A stretch of 64,000 bases of DNA from Flavobacterium jejuense. GTDB lineage: Bacteria > Bacteroidota > Bacteroidia > Flavobacteriales > Flavobacteriaceae. Below, in pieces: positions 35,612 to 44,083 of this stretch. The translations under genes and the position numbers were made by a program. The notes under the pieces were generated by a model. That model had not been told where the DNA came from and did not search any database. It worked only from the letters and a program-made list of their open reading frames with translations. Within the stretch, counting starts at the first letter, position 1. Each line of letters opens with the position of its first letter. The stretch is from assembly GCF_006491595.2 (NCBI RefSeq), contig NZ_VEVQ02000005.1, positions 248,001 to 312,000 on the forward strand. Reading direction: 5' to 3'.

Positions 35612-36649
35612 ATGACAAAGAAAAAAATTAAACGAATAATTAGAATAGTATTACTAACTGGAACGTTTATTTCATTGTTTTTTGTTCCGTGGATTGTTGT
35701 CAAAGCGTGGATATTACCATTGCCAGAGACAATACAAGAGCAAGCAAACGAAGCTGTTGAAAATGGATTTGATGGTATAATTATCTATGTAGATAAAGCG
35801 GACAAACCACCTGAATTTTATGCTGCAGGTTGGCATGATAAAAACAATAAAATACCAGCCAATCCACATGCATTGTTTAAAATTGGAAGTATTAATAAAC
35901 TCTATACTGCAGTTTCGATAGCAAAACTGGCTAATGATGGTCGACTATCATTAGATAAAACATTAGCCGACTATCTCCCTGAACTTTCAGGACGAATTGA
36001 ATATGCAGATAAAATCACTATAAAAATGATGGTTCAGCATAGGAGTGGTATTCCTAATTTCACAGATACAAAGGATTATTGGGCAAGTCCAAAAGGAAGT
36101 AATAAAGAAAATCTCGAATTGATTCTTGATTTACCAGCTAATTTTGAGCCTGATAAGGGTTATGAATATTGCAATACCAATTATTTGTTGCTTTCTGAAA
36201 TAATGGATAAAGTTTTGGAGTATCCAAATTTCCAATTCATTCAGGAAGAAATTTTAAACCGACTAAATCTAAAAAATACATTTCAATCAATTAATGATGT
36301 TAATATAGATGATGTTATGAGTGGCTATCACATTGGACATCCTTTTGATTTAAAGACTGACGATTTTGGAATGCTGGCTACAGTAGAAGATGTGGGTATA
36401 TTTTTAAGGGCATTAAATGATGGAAGCATATTTGATGGAGATGAAAAAAGAATTTATTCTTCTATATATGAGTATGAGCATAAGGGATGGGTTCCTGGAT
36501 ATCAAAGCATCGCAAAATACCACAAAGACATAGACGCTGTAGTTGTTCAGTTTACAAATACGACTGACCCTAAATTGTATTATTGGAATTTAGCAGATGT
36601 TGAATATAGTCGTATAATTAAGATAATTAAAAATGGTCAAGAGAAATAG
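35612..36649 (+). CDS. Membrane-anchored S12 family serine hydrolase (beta-lactamase/D-peptidase fold)
   Basis: The 345-residue protein has a basic N-terminus and one membrane segment (residues about 9-33), so the catalytic domain should be periplasmic. All three penicillin-recognising motifs are present: SINK (S93, K96), YCN (Y186) and HKG (H290), with RSGIPNF after the first. Family members are D-aminopeptidases, esterases, beta-lactamases and the ClbP-type peptidases that remove N-acyl-D-Asn caps. Unlike ClbP it lacks three C-terminal membrane helices. It stands alone behind the palindromic repeat, 13 kb from the synthetase operon. The substrate is unknown. Confidence 0.88.
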   Translation: MTKKKIKRIIRIVLLTGTFISLFFVPWIVVKAWILPLPETIQEQANEAVENGFDGIIIYVDKADKPPEFYAAGWHDKNNKIPANPHALFKIGSINKLYTAVSIAKLANDGRLSLDKTLADYLPELSGRIEYADKITIKMMVQHRSGIPNFTDTKDYWASPKGSNKENLELILDLPANFEPDKGYEYCNTNYLLLSEIMDKVLEYPNFQFIQEEILNRLNLKNTFQSINDVNIDDVMSGYHIGHPFDLKTDDFGMLATVEDVGIFLRALNDGSIFDGDEKRIYSSIYEYEHKGWVPGYQSIAKYHKDIDAVVVQFTNTTDPKLYYWNLADVEYSRIIKIIKNGQEK

Positions 36650-36754
36650 AGGTATTATACACTACTTTGAAAACATTTTAGTAAATGGAGAGATGAAAAA
36701 AGATTATTCCCCAGTTAAAATGTAAGAAACAAATAAAAAACTACTACCAACAAT

Positions 36755-36908
36755 GGTAGCTGTTGCACAACCAATAAAAGTATGTAATTCATAGTTTTTA
36801 ATAATTTTAAAAAATCAAAAGTAATTAATATTCAGTTATTTATATCTTTATTAAAATCATAAAATTGGCATTTAAATAGAAATTATTAGTTGTGCAACAA
36901 GCACTACC
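36755..36908. mobile_element. MITE-like 153-bp element, copy A
   Basis: The element has no ORF and terminal inverted repeats: left TGTTGCACAACCAATAA, right the complement of TGTTGCACAACTAATAA, with extra bases at the right tip. A second copy of the same length and roughly 90 percent identity by eye lies at 39780-39932. Its right edge joins a gene fragment in mid-sequence, which suggests insertion or recombination. No clear target duplication is visible. Confidence 0.65.
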
Positions 36909-37488
36909 AGACGGGACAGGATATTCCAAACTTGTAGATTTTTCAAACTCTCCAAATGGGAATTATCCCTATGGTTAACTTATTACGGACGGAACGTTTT
37001 TGTATGGAACCACAGGAACAGGTGGCATTAACGATATTGGAAGTATTTTTAAAGTTAAACCTGATGGAACTAGCTTTTCAAAACTAATTGATTTTGATGG
37101 AAATACTCACGGAAGTTATCCACGTAGATCTTTGATTTCAGATGGGGCACTTTTGTATGGAATGACATCTAGTGGAGGGGAAAATAATCAAGGTGTAATT
37201 TTTAAACTTTCTTTAGAAAACTTAGGAAATACAGAAGTTAACATTCGTCAAAATATTACTATTTATCCAAACCCTTCCAATGGCTTAATTAAATTAGAAA
37301 CATCATTACTAACTCAATTGCAAATCCAAGTGTATAACATCTTAGGAGAAATAATTAAGGAGCAATCAGTTATAAATCAACAAACTGTAATAGATTTGAC
37401 AAATTATTCAGCTAGGGTTTATATTATAAAAGTTTACGATAATGATAATACTAAAAATGTAATGCACGAAAAAATACTGATAAAATAA
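36909..37488 (+). pseudogene. 3' fragment of a T9SS-sorted, GloVer-repeat surface protein
   Basis: The open frame begins abruptly at the edge of repeat copy A and reads PDGTGYSKLVDFSNSPNGNY, followed by TAA (36976-36978), then LITDGTFLYGTTGTGG and a second repeat IFKVKPDGTSFSKLIDFDGN. These match the GloVer tandem-repeat family, which forms extracellular beta-propeller-like domains. The C-terminal 75 residues are a type A T9SS sorting domain (ITIYPNPSNGLIKL, VYNILGEIIKE, YIIKVYDN). The 5' part and signal peptide are missing, so it is a remnant. No credible start lies inside the intact part. Confidence 0.75.
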
Positions 37489-37616
37489 AAAGCTGAACCT
37501 ACAACAACGGTTTCACAAAATGTCGAAATTTATGATTAATTCACGTTTATTTTCCGTAAGATATTTATCTTTAACAGAAAATAATCGGTTAAGAAGTTCA
37601 CCACTTCGTGAAGCCA

Positions 37617-37741
37617 CACAACGTCAAACTGTCTAAAAAACTAAAACAAGTCTCTGATAATTAAATATTTGATATTTTTTGAAGATAGGTGTCCGAATAT
37701 ATAAAATTTTAAAAGAGGTTATTAGACAAACTGACGTTGTG
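37617..37741. repeat. 125-bp element bounded by 20-bp inverted repeats
   Basis: CACAACGTCA-aac-TGTCTAA (37617-37636) and its inverted partner TTAGACA-aac-TGACGTTGTG (37722-37741) pair over 17 of 20 positions around an AT-rich core with no ORF. A separate hairpin TTCAC-CACTTC-GTGAA lies just outside. The size and termini fit a MITE or solo insertion-sequence remnant. The rest of the 37489-37767 gap shows no gene. Confidence 0.6.
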
Positions 37742-37803
37742 CGTAATTATCACAATCATAAGATATAGTGACCGATCAAATTTTAAATGACATATTAGAA
37801 ATT

Positions 37804-38928
37804 ATGGATTTAGACACCTTTAAAATTTATATTACAGGAATTTTACCGTTTTTTATACTTTCATTACTTACCTATTTTCTATTAACTTCTCCTTCAAAAA
37901 ACAGAATAAGCAATAAACTATTTGCTTTTTTTCTAATTTTAAATACCATTGAAATTAGTGGAAATTTCACTCCTATTTTTCTAGGAAGTAATAATAAATT
38001 AATTGTTTTTAGCAATTCATTATTCTACTTGCAATTTCCTGTTTTTTACTTATATGTACAGTCAATATGTTATAGTGATTTCTATTTAAAATCAAAACAC
38101 CTTTTTCATGCAATACCATTTATCACAGGAAACATTATTCTATTACCTAATTTTTATTTGGCTGATCCTTCAGAACTTATATATCTAATAGGAAACTATA
38201 AAATTTTACTGGAAATAAAACTCAATTATATTTTATTACACCTAACTATTATTTGCTATTTGGTAGTCATATTTAAATTGTTATCTAATTTTAGAAAGAG
38301 TTATTTTGAAAATTATTCGAATAATGAAATCAGTATCTATAAATGGCTTTTTCAATTAACTATTGTCTTAAGCATTGAACAACTTGCTGCACTTTTAAAA
38401 AACATAAGTGATTTTTTAAACATGAACAAATCTTATGAAATTCTATTGATTTTAATGGGATTAATTGTACTTCTAATTACTTCATGGTATGTTATTAAAG
38501 CCTTAAAATATCCAGAAATATTTATTGGCATACCCTCTTCTTTACAAAAAACAAAACCTCTAGAAGCAATAAGAATCATAGAAAAGAATGCAAATATATT
38601 TTCGCAATTAGAAGTATATATGGAAAAAAATGAACCTTTTTTAGATTCTAATCTTACTTTAGAAAAATTAGCATTCTCTTTTAATATAAAACCTAAAGAA
38701 CTGTCAGTTTTAATAAATTATAAAAAAGGTTCTCATTTTTTCGATTTTATAAATGAATACAGAATTAAAAAAGCAAAAAAAATTTTAAGCGACCCTAAAA
38801 AGAATGATAAAACTATCCTCGAAGTCTTATATGAGGTAGGATTTAATTCCAAATCTTCTTTTAATACAGCGTTTAAAAAACATACCAATCTGACCCCAAC
38901 TGAATTCAAAAAAGCGAATTCCCTATAA
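37804..38928 (+). CDS. Membrane-bound AraC-family transcriptional regulator
   Basis: The protein (374 residues from ATG 37804; a GTG at 37768 is an alternative start) has about six to seven N-terminal membrane segments (ILPFFILSLLTYFLL to LLILMGLIVLLITSWYVI) and a C-terminal AraC DNA-binding domain: LTLEKLAFSFNIKPKELSVLIN, FFDFINEYRIKKAKKIL and ILEVLYEVGFNSKSSFNTAFK with the closing GLTP-like NLTPTEF. Such membrane AraC proteins are common in Flavobacteriia and may respond to envelope or peptide signals. Its target could be the CPBP gene 83 bp downstream; this is inference. Confidence 0.9.
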   Translation: MDLDTFKIYITGILPFFILSLLTYFLLTSPSKNRISNKLFAFFLILNTIEISGNFTPIFLGSNNKLIVFSNSLFYLQFPVFYLYVQSICYSDFYLKSKHLFHAIPFITGNIILLPNFYLADPSELIYLIGNYKILLEIKLNYILLHLTIICYLVVIFKLLSNFRKSYFENYSNNEISIYKWLFQLTIVLSIEQLAALLKNISDFLNMNKSYEILLILMGLIVLLITSWYVIKALKYPEIFIGIPSSLQKTKPLEAIRIIEKNANIFSQLEVYMEKNEPFLDSNLTLEKLAFSFNIKPKELSVLINYKKGSHFFDFINEYRIKKAKKILSDPKKNDKTILEVLYEVGFNSKSSFNTAFKKHTNLTPTEFKKANSL

Positions 38929-39011
38929 TTTTTTCTTAAAATCAGTTCGACTTTCCAAAGTCGGTCGACTGAAACTATTATTTTAATCACTTTTGTCCAA
39001 AAATAAAAATT

Positions 39012-39761
39012 ATGGACTCAATTAAATCAAACATTAAAGCTCTCAAATTATCAAACACATTCTTTTACTATGCTTTTGCAGCAATTCCTTTTTTTATCGG
39101 TATTTATATAATAATACCTCAATTTGTTTCAGAAAATGAAAATAATTTTCTCCCATTTTCTGCTGGAATTCTACTTCCCTTATTACTCTTATTAATTTAT
39201 GCTATAATCATTGGAAAATTGGAACAATCTAAATCAGGATGGAACGGCTTAATAGAAAGGTGGAATCTAAAAAAAATGCAAAAAAAAGATTGGCTTTGGA
39301 CATTTTTTTTAATCGCTGTTATTTTTCTTGGTTATTTTGGTTTAGCAAACACAGGTGATTGGATTATAAAACAATTTCCATTTTTAAGTCCTCCTAAAGA
39401 GTTTGAATTAATAAGAACGGAAAATAGTTTTTTTGGTTTACCTCTAAAAGGAAATTGGTGGATTCTAGTTTTGCATATTATGATTTTAGTTCTTAATGTA
39501 TTTGGAGAAGAGTTATTTTTTCGAGGTATTCTTTTTCCAAAACAAAAATTAATTCACAAAAAATATACATGGATAGTTCATGGTTTATGTTATCATCTTT
39601 TTCATATGTTCTATCCATGGGATTTTTTGCGTATTTTACCAGAAAGTTTAGCTTATGGTTTTGTTGTTCAAAAGACTAATAATACATGGCCAGGAATTAT
39701 AGCACATTTCATGTTCAATGGTTTGGGCTTAATTGGAACCATATACGGAATCGTAGGATAA
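39012..39761 (+). CDS. CPBP family (CAAX-like) intramembrane metalloprotease
   Basis: The 249-residue protein has several membrane segments and the three CPBP motifs: EELFFRG (EExxxR, about residues 165-171), HGLCYHLFHMF (second, histidine-bearing motif) and HFMFN (HxxxN, third). In bacteria these abi proteins process small peptides, provide bacteriocin self-immunity or modify envelope proteins. The gene sits between an AraC regulator and the second copy of the 153-bp element. A hairpin CGACTTT-CC-AAAGTCG (38947-38962) lies upstream. The substrate is unknown. Confidence 0.92.
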   Translation: MDSIKSNIKALKLSNTFFYYAFAAIPFFIGIYIIIPQFVSENENNFLPFSAGILLPLLLLLIYAIIIGKLEQSKSGWNGLIERWNLKKMQKKDWLWTFFLIAVIFLGYFGLANTGDWIIKQFPFLSPPKEFELIRTENSFFGLPLKGNWWILVLHIMILVLNVFGEELFFRGILFPKQKLIHKKYTWIVHGLCYHLFHMFYPWDFLRILPESLAYGFVVQKTNNTWPGIIAHFMFNGLGLIGTIYGIVG

Positions 39762-39779
39762 AAACTAAGCACAACAACA

Positions 39780-39932
39780 GTAGCTGTTGCACAACCAATA
39801 AAAGAATGTAATTCATGGTTTTTAATAATTTAAAAAAAATAAAAAGTAATTAATATTCAGTCACTTATACTTTTATTAAAATCACAAAACTGGTATTTAA
39901 ATAGGATTTATTAGTTGTACAACAAGCACAGC
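39780..39932. mobile_element. MITE-like 153-bp element, copy B
   Basis: This is the second copy of the element at 36755-36908: same length, same inverted repeats (left TGTTGCACAACC, right GTTGTACAACAAGCA) and a very similar AT-rich interior, without an ORF. It lies 19 bp after the CPBP gene stop. The flanks (left ACAACA, right GTTTGTTGC) differ from copy A. Confidence 0.65.
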
Positions 39933-39966
39933 CGTTTGTTGCAATTGATAGGTTCGGTGTGTGTTC

Positions 39967-40034
39967 GGAATTTTCGGAGAAAATTCCACGAGGAGTTTTG
40001 TACTTATACTCTTTTATTCTAAATTTACGCAACT
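39967..40034 (+). promoter_or_regulatory. Promoter-like repeat, copy b, with upstream hairpin
   Basis: A perfect hairpin GGAATTTT-CGGAG-AAAATTCC (39967-39987) is followed by the repeat GAGGAGTTTTGTACTTATAC and its remainder to 40034. TTG (39998-40000), 19 bp, and TAAATTTA (40020-40027) match the spacing of Bacteroidota promoters. The esterase-like gene starts 40 bp downstream. Confidence 0.55.
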
Positions 40035-40066
40035 GCCATAAGTAGCAACACGTTATAAACAATTTT

Positions 40067-41305
40067 ATGAAAATAGATACCCTTTTCAAAATCATTTTTT
40101 TTACTTTTTGCTTGAATTCAATAGCCCAAGACTTACCATTTGGGACTGAATTGGATTTATCTCAAGAACCTAGTAACCAAATAAGAAATACTTTGTTTAT
40201 TGACAATCAATTAAAAGGTAAAAGCTTGGTTCTCTTAGGGGAAATGAATCACGGAGATGGAACTACGTTCAAGATAAAAACTAGTATAATTAAATATCTT
40301 CACGAAAATTTAGACTTCAATTTTCTTGTTCTTGAAAATAGTGTTTTCAACTGTGACCGCTTTTGGCAATTACTCCAAGATAACGAAGACGCTCAATCTA
40401 TTGCTGAAGACCATGTTTTTAAATTTTGGAGCCAGATTGAGGAAACCAAAGAGCTTTATAAATACCTTTCAGAACAGGAAAAAAAAGGAAAACCTTTAAA
40501 ATTACTAGGAATAGATTGTCAATTTTCGGGAAAAGAAAATTCGAAGACATTTGTAGATATAGTTGGTGAAATATTAGGTGAAGATGAAACTTCAAGCATC
40601 AAATTTCAACAATTTGCGTTTGAGCTTGAATTAATAGGTCCTTGGCTGACTGCTTTACCACAAGATAAGCACCAAATTTCAAGAGATAAATTTTTGTCAT
40701 TGTTAAGTTATTATAAAGATGAAGTTGCTAAAAGGGTACATGAAAAAAGCAAAGATATATGGGCTTTATATTTCGAAAATATAAAGATATTACTTCAGAT
40801 TAAATGGCCAGAAAAGGAAGATAACATTGACATTATAGCTGCAAGAGATACACAAATGTTTGCAAATTTAAAATACCATTTAGAGAATAATTCCGTAAAT
40901 TCTAAATTTATAGTTTGGGCAGCTTCATCTCATATCTTAAGAAATTGGAATAGTTTGGATGCCGAAGTTAATAATAAGGAAACACTTGGAGAATATATTC
41001 ATAAAAATTATCCAACTAAATCTTATGCTATTGGCTTCACGGCTCATAAAGGACGAACAATAAACGTGATAAATAAAGAGATTATTGATCTAGTTAAAAC
41101 TAAAAGAAACTCTCTTGAATGGTATCTTAGAAAAAAAAACAGTAACGCATTATTTATTGACCTCAAAGAATTTGAAAAGCACCATCAACTTAGTCAATAT
41201 AAAACTAAAATCCTAAATATGAATATAACTTCTAAATGGAGCCATAATTTTGATGCCGTAATCTATATAAATGAAATGCAACCAAGCACCATAAATTGGG
41301 ATTAG
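40067..41305 (+). CDS. Erythromycin-esterase-like family protein, secreted or periplasmic
   Basis: The 412-residue protein has a signal peptide (IIFFTFCLNSIA, cleavage before QD). It matches the erythromycin esterase (EreA/SuccSyn) fold: LVLLGEMNHGDGTTFKIKTS carries the conserved Glu and His, then FLVLENS supplies a catalytic Glu, with KLLGIDCQF and IVWAASSHI later. Ere enzymes hydrolyse macrolide lactones; most environmental homologues have unknown esterase substrates, so resistance should not be assumed. It stands alone behind the promoter-like repeat, as expected for an accessory gene. Confidence 0.85.
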   Translation: MKIDTLFKIIFFTFCLNSIAQDLPFGTELDLSQEPSNQIRNTLFIDNQLKGKSLVLLGEMNHGDGTTFKIKTSIIKYLHENLDFNFLVLENSVFNCDRFWQLLQDNEDAQSIAEDHVFKFWSQIEETKELYKYLSEQEKKGKPLKLLGIDCQFSGKENSKTFVDIVGEILGEDETSSIKFQQFAFELELIGPWLTALPQDKHQISRDKFLSLLSYYKDEVAKRVHEKSKDIWALYFENIKILLQIKWPEKEDNIDIIAARDTQMFANLKYHLENNSVNSKFIVWAASSHILRNWNSLDAEVNNKETLGEYIHKNYPTKSYAIGFTAHKGRTINVINKEIIDLVKTKRNSLEWYLRKKNSNALFIDLKEFEKHHQLSQYKTKILNMNITSKWSHNFDAVIYINEMQPSTINWD

Positions 41306-41419
41306 ACTGTTTACAAGAATGTACGAGAACTTTGGTAGCAAGCGTACCGACCAATCCCCTTATAAATATTAACAGACAATAACCCAGATACAATTATTGT
41401 AGCTGTCTAAAAAGGGAAT

Positions 41420-41725
41420 TTAGTGGGTGTAGTAGAAATCGAATTTGATAAAAAATGTCCAATTAATAATATAGTTGCACCTGAACTTAATAAATTATAC
41501 ATTTTAGAATGGTTCTGTGGAAAGGGAATAGGATATAATTTATTAGCAGAAGCTAAAAACATATTGAAATTGAAAGGAATAAATAAAATGTAACTTTGGG
41601 TACTTGTTTCAAACGAAAGAGCAATATCCTTTTATGAAAAATAAAAATTTAAACATATAGGTAATGCTTCATTTCAAATGGAAACTAATATGTATGACAA
41701 TAAAGTAATGTTGAAACAATTGTAA
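41420..41725 (+). pseudogene. GNAT acetyltransferase gene remnant
   Basis: One continuous frame reads LVGVVEIEFDKKCP, LYILEWFCGKGIGYNLLAEA (acetyl-CoA binding motif A with GKGIG), LWVLVSNERAISFYEK and KFKHIG, typical of the GNAT family. It is broken by TAA at 41591-41593 and 41642-41644 and lacks the N-terminal part. The 5' spacer 41306-41419 shows a GTACG/CGTAC inverted repeat and no start codon in frame. Confidence 0.8.
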
Positions 41726-41741
41726 TACCAAATAATAAAAT

Positions 41742-41853
41742 CCCAATTGCTCGGATATTCACAACGCTAGCTCAGAAATATTTTCCGTGACCACAAACTA
41801 GGTATTCAAAGTAGTCATGAACTTGTATTATTTTAGCTTAAATTTACACAACT
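41742..41853 (+). repeat. Spacer repeat, copy c, with a shortened promoter-like motif
   Basis: The block CCCAATTG to TTTTCCGTGACCACAAACTA (41781-41800) recurs at 42290-42349 with scattered changes. It continues into CTTGTATTATTTTAGCTTAA and ATTTACACAACT (41816-41853), a version of the promoter-like repeat with 6 bp less between TTG and TAAATTTA. The DUF1801 gene begins 34 bp later. Confidence 0.55.
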
Positions 41854-41887
41854 AAACAAATGTTGAAATCGTACTAACAATACAAAA

Positions 41888-42280
41888 ATGAATGCTGCAA
41901 TACAAGAATACAACGACAAGCAAGATGGAGAGGACAAAGAAATCTGTACTATCCTTGCACAAATTATTGACAGCGAACTAACCGATGTTGAAAGTAAAAT
42001 TTGGCATGCTCACCCCGTTTGGTTTTTAGAGGGCAATCCTATAGTAGGTTATAGCAAGCAAAAGAAAGGAATCCGATTGATGTTTTGGAGTGGTGTCGAC
42101 TTTGATGAAAAAGGGTTGCATATTCTTGGCGAAAAGTTTAAAGATGCTTCAATTTTTTATAATACAACGACAGCAATCGAGCAAACCGAATTGAAACGAT
42201 GGCTCAAAAAAGCAACCGAAATTCAATGGGATTATAAAAACATTGTCAAAAGAAAAGGAAAGCTAGAAAGATTAAAATAA
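41888..42280 (+). CDS. DUF1801 domain-containing protein
   Basis: The 130-residue protein matches the DUF1801 (YdhG-like) family: EICTILAQIIDSELTDVESKIWHAHPVWFLEGNPIVGYSK in outline, then a GIRLMFWSG strand and a basic C-terminus (KNIVKRKGKLERLK). Its biochemical function is not known. It is flanked on both sides by related spacer repeats (41742-41853 and 42290-42417), as if the gene and a spacer form one unit. Confidence 0.85.
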   Translation: MNAAIQEYNDKQDGEDKEICTILAQIIDSELTDVESKIWHAHPVWFLEGNPIVGYSKQKKGIRLMFWSGVDFDEKGLHILGEKFKDASIFYNTTTAIEQTELKRWLKKATEIQWDYKNIVKRKGKLERLK

Positions 42281-42289
42281 AATGCTGCA

Positions 42290-42417
42290 ACCAATTGGTT
42301 ATGACATCCATAACTTTAGCTTGGAAGTGTTTTCCGTGCCCACAAACTAAGTCTTATTTTATTTATATTTTTTTGAGGAGTCTTGTACTTGTACTCTTTT
42401 ATTATAAATTTACGAAC
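42290..42417 (+). repeat. Spacer repeat, copy d, with promoter-like motif
   Basis: This contains GTTATG-ACATC-CATAAC (hairpin), the block TTTTCCGTGCCCACAAACTA (42330-42349) shared with copy c, and GAGGAGTCTTGTACTTGTAC to 42417, nearly identical to copy b. TTG (42383-42385), 19 bp, then TAAATTTA (42405-42412) fits a promoter. The next gene begins 135 bp downstream. Confidence 0.55.
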
Positions 42418-42552
42418 CAGACGACTTGTATCAAACCCTAGTAGGAATGATTAAAAAGCGAGCTTATTACTATATTATAAAAATAGCATTGTAACAATTG
42501 AACAAAACACAAGAAAATTAGAACATCTAAATAACAATAGAATAACAATAGA

Positions 42553-42897
42553 ATGACAATAGAGGAATTAAAATTAGATATGAAATGGTGGGAATCTAAA
42601 AGATGGATTTTCAATTGTTTAGTTTGTTTTTTTGGTAGTTTAGCTCTTTATAAAGGACTTTCTCAATGTGATTACAGTTGGAGTATTTCTGATACAATTG
42701 GAGTTCTTATTTGGGGAATCGGAGCCAATATTTTATATTCTTTAGGAATTTTACTTGAACTTTTTGATTGGTATTATCTAAAAAACAAAATAGGAATAAG
42801 AAACTTTAGGGTATTCCTTTTTACAGTTGGTTTATTATTCAGTTGTTTTTGGACCTATTGTTCAGCTTTTCTTTATTTTATTGGTCATATTTGGTAA
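42553..42897 (+). CDS. Small multi-pass membrane protein, unknown function
   Basis: The 114-residue protein has about three to four hydrophobic segments (WIFNCLVCFFGSLALYKGL, IGVLIWGIGANILYSLGILL, FLFTVGLLFSCFWTYCSAFL) and a charged N-terminus. I recognise no family. The gene is a single unit after spacer repeat copy d, consistent with the pattern of isolated accessory genes here. Confidence 0.7.
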   Translation: MTIEELKLDMKWWESKRWIFNCLVCFFGSLALYKGLSQCDYSWSISDTIGVLIWGIGANILYSLGILLELFDWYYLKNKIGIRNFRVFLFTVGLLFSCFWTYCSAFLYFIGHIW

Positions 42898-42964
42898 AGC
42901 CTAATAAGGTTAATTACTCTGAAATACGCTGTAATTAGTGCAAAATTTACAATCAAGTACATAT

Positions 42965-43945
42965 TTAACTTTGCTCCGTCACCATCTTATTATATTTATT
43001 GCGATATTCAATTGGTGTTAAACCTGTTATTTTTTTAAAGATGGTACGAAAAGCTTTAGTATCTGTATAGCCAACATCATACATCACTTCATTGATGTTT
43101 TTTCTACTGTTTTCAAATTCGCGTTTGGCAAATTCAATTTTTACCCTATTAATATATTCTAAAACTGAATTGTTAGTGGCTAATTTAAACCTCCTTTCAA
43201 AACTTCTCCTACCTAATACAACTAAATCCGCTAATTCATCAATAGTAATTTTTTCATGAATTCTAGTATCAATATAATCTTGTGCTTGTTTTATAGCTTC
43301 ATCAGTATGGTTTTTCTGTCCTTGAAACATAGCAAAAGTAGATTGACTATCTCTATCAATATCAACAGCAAAATACTTAGAAACTAAAATAGCAGTTTGT
43401 CTGTCGGTGTATTTTTCAACCAAATAAAGTAATAAATTCCAATAGGACATAGCACCACCACTAGAATACAATCGTTCTTCCTCTGTCACAATATTACCTT
43501 CCACTACTTCCACTTTGGGAAACATTTCTCGAAACTCACTTTGAAAACCCCAATGCGTAGAACATTTTTTTCCATCCAATAATCCAGTTGAAGCTAATAA
43601 AAAAGCCCCCACGCACAAAGAAGCCACTTCTGCCCCATTGGCATATTGTTTGTTTATCCAAGGAACCGCTTTTTCGTTAGTCATTATAGCATTCTTCATA
43701 TCACCAAACAAAGCAGGTATAATTACTAAATCAGTTTGCTGCACTTCTTTCAAAAGTTTTGAAGTTGTTACCGAATACAATCCGTTATTCAATTTTACTT
43801 GTTTTTTTAAACCCACTAATTGAACATCAAATAAAGGTTTTTTACCAGCTACAGTCATAAATTGATTCACGGCTGAGAAGAGATACTGCGGGTCTGCAAT
43901 GGCTTGCATTACTGAATTTTCTGGAACAAGAATACTTACATGCAT
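42965..43945 (-). CDS. GATase1-AraC (FtrA-like) transcriptional regulator
   Basis: The 326-residue protein has an N-terminal DJ-1/PfpI-like domain (LVIIPALFGDM, then EVASLCVGAFLLASTGLLDGK with the nucleophile-elbow Cys, and STHWGFQ) and a C-terminal AraC domain with two helix-turn-helices (IDELADLVVLGRRSFERRFK and INEVMYDVGYTDTKAFRTIFKKITGLTPIEYR). It is divergent from the VOC/SRPBCC/DoxX operon at 44084-46781 and is its likely regulator, a common arrangement. Confidence 0.93.
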   Translation of the reverse strand: MHVSILVPENSVMQAIADPQYLFSAVNQFMTVAGKKPLFDVQLVGLKKQVKLNNGLYSVTTSKLLKEVQQTDLVIIPALFGDMKNAIMTNEKAVPWINKQYANGAEVASLCVGAFLLASTGLLDGKKCSTHWGFQSEFREMFPKVEVVEGNIVTEEERLYSSGGAMSYWNLLLYLVEKYTDRQTAILVSKYFAVDIDRDSQSTFAMFQGQKNHTDEAIKQAQDYIDTRIHEKITIDELADLVVLGRRSFERRFKLATNNSVLEYINRVKIEFAKREFENSRKNINEVMYDVGYTDTKAFRTIFKKITGLTPIEYRNKYNKMVTEQS

Positions 43946-44083
43946 AAGGTATCATTTAAATCAAAACAAAGTTAAAAACATTTTTGACGTAAAACACCCT
44001 AACCTTGTCATTTTTACACATATTTATTTAAAATGATAATCAGAACTTTGTAGTATTAAAATAAATAATTTAAATAAATAAAC

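Noticed and set aside
37000..37488. The open frame from 37000 as an independent 162-residue gene
   Set aside because: Its first codon is a TTG inside a GloVer repeat; the same frame continues upstream through one TAA into more repeat sequence, so it is part of a truncated gene.
36755..39932. The 153-bp elements as classical integron attC sites
   Set aside because: They are longer than most attC sites, nearly identical to each other and have transposon-like ends; a MITE is the simpler reading. No integrase is in the window.
40067..41305. Calling the esterase-like gene a macrolide resistance gene
   Set aside because: Only family motifs are visible; most environmental members have other or unknown substrates.
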